From HGM10611 sp964384805 (GTDB lineage: Bacteria > Bacillota_I > Bacilli_A > ML615J-28 > CAG-313), in NCBI GenBank assembly GCA_964384805.1, contig CAYLLO010000035.1, forward strand, positions 1-13,460: DNA of 13,460 nt. The letters run 5' to 3'. Position 1 is the first letter of the stretch; every line of letters starts with the position of its first letter. The position numbers were made by a program, and so were the translations under genes. Under the pieces are notes generated by a model. The model did not search any database and had not been told where the DNA came from. It was given only the letters and a program-made list of their open reading frames with translations. Of this stretch, positions 11,885-13,460 are shown piece after piece.

Positions 11885-13358
11885 AACCAAAAACTTGATA
11901 TGATGCAGCTTCATAGTTATAATCATATCTCCATATAGGCTCTTTTAAGTATTTAGATTGGCATGATTGACAGGTGCAGTAGCGACGGTCGGGTTTTTGC
12001 GGATCTATGATAAAATCTGTTGCTTGCAAGTATTGCGGATTCCCGCAAACATCACATTCGGTTACCTGTTCAGAGCAGTAGGAGCAGATGAATTCTCCTT
12101 CGTTTACTGGAGATGGAATAGGCTCGTCAGTAGTTAATGAGCCGCAGCAATCGCACCAGAATCTCGGTTGGCAGGTTTCGCAGGTAAGGAACTGAGCTTC
12201 CTCTTCGTCGACTTCGTCGACGAGGGGTTCTCCGCAACACATACATTGAGCTTGACCTGAGTAGTTTATTGTTCGAGCGAAGCGAGAACAATAATCTGGA
12301 GCCAGGAGTAAAGAATGATTGGTAAAGTAGAAATCATTATACATATAGTTTGTTTCAAAGTATAAAGTACCTACGATTTCTGGGGTACCTTTTAAATATA
12401 CAGTTTGTTCATTTGCATCATAGGTACAAGGTATGAGGTCTGGGTTTTTTAGATTTAGCGAAGCTAAATCTAAAAGCCAGTTAACTGCGGATTCCTCTAA
12501 TTCTTTAGATTGGTATGGGTAGCCTTTTATTGGAGCGATGAGCTTTAGCTCTTCGCTCCAAATATCGACGATGAAAAACTGTCGCCATTTTTTGTTATTC
12601 CAGGAGAATTTTTCTTCAGCGTTAGCTGAAGAACCAGAAGTAAGAGTATAAGGTTCTGCGGATTCCAGGTATGCGACGAGGACGTAGGGAGAGTTGCACA
12701 TCTCTACAGTGCCTTGACGATAGCTGCCATAACCCCAGTTCATGCAGGAGGACCATCCGCAATCATTATCGGAAGCTGTATAGAAGTCGAGGGGGTGAAT
12801 TGACAGATGGAGGGTTCCTGTTAATTCTTTTTGATTAAGGATTAAGGAATGCTTCTTTGCAAAATCCTCGAAGCTACCAGCTTCAGCTGGTAGGTAAGAG
12901 GAAACGAGCTTGCGGAGAGTCTTAATGAGGGAGGTGTTAGGTTGTACCTTCAGGGTAGTGGAACGACATACCCCCTCCCGCAAGTTATAAGTAGCTGAGA
13001 AGCCTACTTTATTATCAACTAAGCGAGATTCTGTAAGGAGGTCTTGCGGAACGGCCGCAGATGCATTCCAAGCTCTGGCGAAAGGGTGCTGAGCAAGGAG
13101 ATCCGCAAGTTCGTTTTCTATTTCTGCTTCTGGTTTAGCGAAGACGACAGTCTTCGCTAAGTCTAATTGTCCGCCTAGTAACCTATAAAGAGGTTTTTTA
13201 GCTTCATTCCAGAAGGAAAGGAATAAAGGATCTGCGGATTCCCGGTCTATGTAGTTTAAGTGGTAGATTCGGTATGCATCGATAAGGTTGTAGTCTTTTG
13301 AGGTTAAGGAATCTTTTGGGTTTGCGGGGCAGCCGCAAAAGTTAGTTGTTTGTTTCAT
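11865..13358 (-). CDS. 497-aa protein with conserved core and Cys-pair C-terminus (paralogue 1)
   Basis: Paralogue of 10248-11741. Shared blocks: DYNLIDAYR, the LYRLLG region, LTGTLHLSIHPLDFYT, WSSCMNW, GTVEMCNSPYVLVAYL, WNNKKWRQFFIVD, IKGYP, YMYNDF and INYSGQAQCMCCG. Cys pairs at 372-465 (CMCC, CETC, CDCC, CSYC, CDVC, CTCQSC) suggest three zinc ribbons. ATG 13358 is used: the frame extends 22 residues upstream to 13424, but that part is Lys/Tyr-rich, reads through the promoter and has no counterpart in the paralogue. The Shine-Dalgarno is weak (AAGAG). It ends at TAG 11865-11867; if TAG is sense here, it ends two codons later at TAA 11859. The equal length of the paralogues mildly favours TAG as the stop. 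Confidence 0.75.
   Translation of the reverse strand: MKQTTNFCGCPANPKDSLTSKDYNLIDAYRIYHLNYIDRESADPLFLSFWNEAKKPLYRLLGGQLDLAKTVVFAKPEAEIENELADLLAQHPFARAWNASAAVPQDLLTESRLVDNKVGFSATYNLREGVCRSTTLKVQPNTSLIKTLRKLVSSYLPAEAGSFEDFAKKHSLILNQKELTGTLHLSIHPLDFYTASDNDCGWSSCMNWGYGSYRQGTVEMCNSPYVLVAYLESAEPYTLTSGSSANAEEKFSWNNKKWRQFFIVDIWSEELKLIAPIKGYPYQSKELEESAVNWLLDLASLNLKNPDLIPCTYDANEQTVYLKGTPEIVGTLYFETNYMYNDFYFTNHSLLLAPDYCSRFARTINYSGQAQCMCCGEPLVDEVDEEEAQFLTCETCQPRFWCDCCGSLTTDEPIPSPVNEGEFICSYCSEQVTECDVCGNPQYLQATDFIIDPQKPDRRYCTCQSCQSKYLKEPIWRYDYNYEAASYQVFGFFGFTA
12206..12222. repeat. coding hairpin, 7-bp stem, GAA loop (minus strand)
   Basis: CGTCGAC and GTCGACG around TTC on the plus strand (GAA on the minus). 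It encodes VDEVDEE between two Cys pairs; the paralogue has a 5-bp hairpin (TGTCG/CGACA) at the aligned site near 10590-10604. Confidence 0.75.
12266..12294. repeat. coding hairpin, 9-bp stem, GA/GA mismatch, GCGAAGC core
   Basis: Arms 12266-12274 and 12286-12294, then GA-GC-GAA-GC-GA. GCGAAGC is the sequence known to form an extraordinarily stable DNA mini-hairpin. It encodes YCSRFART before INYSG. Confidence 0.88.
12447..12475. repeat. coding hairpin, 13-bp perfect stem, GAA loop
   Basis: Arms 12447-12459 and 12463-12475, core GC-GAA-GC. It encodes LDLASLNLK after the WL motif. The paralogue has a short GCTAG/CTAGC hairpin at the aligned site near 10820. Confidence 0.88.
12530..12561. repeat. 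coding hairpin, 9-bp outer and 4-5 bp inner stem
   Basis: Outer arms 12530-12538 and 12553-12561; inner GAGC-TTTA-GCTC. It encodes WSEELKLIAP before IKGYP. Confidence 0.8.
12612..12633. repeat. coding hairpin, 9-bp stem, GTTA loop
   Basis: Arms 12612-12620 and 12625-12633. It encodes SSANAEE before the FSWNNKKW block. The paralogue has a small GCTA-TATC-TAGC hairpin (plus strand) at the aligned site. Confidence 0.8.
12874..12893. repeat. coding hairpin, 8-bp stem, TGAA loop (minus strand)
   Basis: Arms 12874-12881 and 12886-12893. It encodes YLPAEAG just before SFEDF. Confidence 0.8.
13135..13160. repeat. coding hairpin, 11-bp stem, GACA loop
   Basis: Arms 13135-13145 and 13150-13160. It encodes LAKTVVFAK; I see no clear counterpart at the aligned ISKEITYEK of the other paralogue. 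Confidence 0.8.
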
Positions 13359-13395
13359 TTTTATTACTCTTTTCTTTTTATTTTCTTTATAATAT

Positions 13396-13424
13396 ATTAT
13401 ATAATAATTTTTTTTATTTTTCAA
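13396..13424 (-). promoter_or_regulatory. sigma-A type promoter of the first Cys-rich paralogue
   Basis: TTGAAA (13419-13424), 17 bases, TATAAT (13396-13401) on the minus strand, 38 bases before ATG 13358. Confidence 0.72.
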
Positions 13425-13428
13425 TTTC

Positions 13429-13460
13429 TGGTTTAGTTCGCCGTAGGCGAACTAAAACCA
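13429..13460. terminator. hairpin at the right edge, possible terminator of an upstream gene
   Basis: Left arm 13429-13442 and right arm 13446-13460 pair with one extra A, loop GTA, closing CGCC/GGCG. Its outer arms (GGTTTA, TAAAACC) resemble those of the hairpin at 11850-11884. No strong T-run is seen, and the window ends here. Confidence 0.55.

Noticed and set aside
13359..13424. 22-residue N-terminal extension of the first Cys-rich paralogue
   Set aside because: Covers the -10 box and AT-rich leader; Lys/Tyr-rich, with no counterpart in the paralogue.
1..13460. TGA read as tryptophan (mollicute-type code)
   Set aside because: Three genes end cleanly at TGA with the next gene overlapping the stop, and no conserved frame continues through TGA.

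Overview
The window looks like accessory DNA from a low-GC Gram-positive (Firmicutes) host, most likely a phage, phage-plasmid or large plasmid. This is an inference. It rests on the AT-rich composition, AGGAG-type ribosome binding sites before most genes, TTGAAA/TATAAT-type promoters, every gene lying on the minus strand with ATGA/TAATG overlaps, and many small unrecognised proteins. No capsid, terminase, integrase or tRNA gene is visible, so phage versus plasmid is open. A 100-N assembly gap lies at 9638-9737 and is probably an artefact.

Reading in the direction of transcription (right to left): two tandem paralogues of equal length (497 codons each, 13358-11865 and 11741-10248) carry a conserved core and a C-terminal block of cysteine pairs. 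The second overlaps an unknown 161-aa gene (10267-9782). After the gap comes a double winged-helix, replication-initiator-like gene (9531-8926) whose reading frame contains two TAG codons. Its 3' end runs into three perfect 24-bp direct repeats (iteron-like). A 360-bp intergenic region full of hairpins follows, then a 271-aa cysteine-bearing protein (8562-7747).

From one good promoter at 7699-7727 an apparently single ten-gene operon runs to 116: an M20/M42-like metallopeptidase; a 91-aa protein; two TIM-barrel, U32-peptidase-like proteins; a 122-aa protein; a 275-aa protein with eight F-x-F-P-x-x-N-F repeats; two radical SAM enzymes with SPASM-like C-terminal cysteines; a 119-aa gene readable only through a TAG codon; and a 114-aa protein. 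Two radical SAM enzymes directly behind a multi-repeat protein suggest a peptide- or protein-modification system acting on the repeats. I do not recognise it as a described system.

Three signals are independent of gene content. (1) TAG appears in frame three times in two otherwise good genes, and the one gene ending at TAG has TAA two codons later, which suggests TAG is read as sense (perhaps Gln). (2) The word TGCGGA/TCCGCA occurs 32 times on both strands and in all reading frames. (3) Many hairpins with 3-4 base loops (often GNA), some with tandem G.A mismatches, sit inside coding sequence. Several occupy the same protein positions in the two paralogues although their stems differ in sequence.
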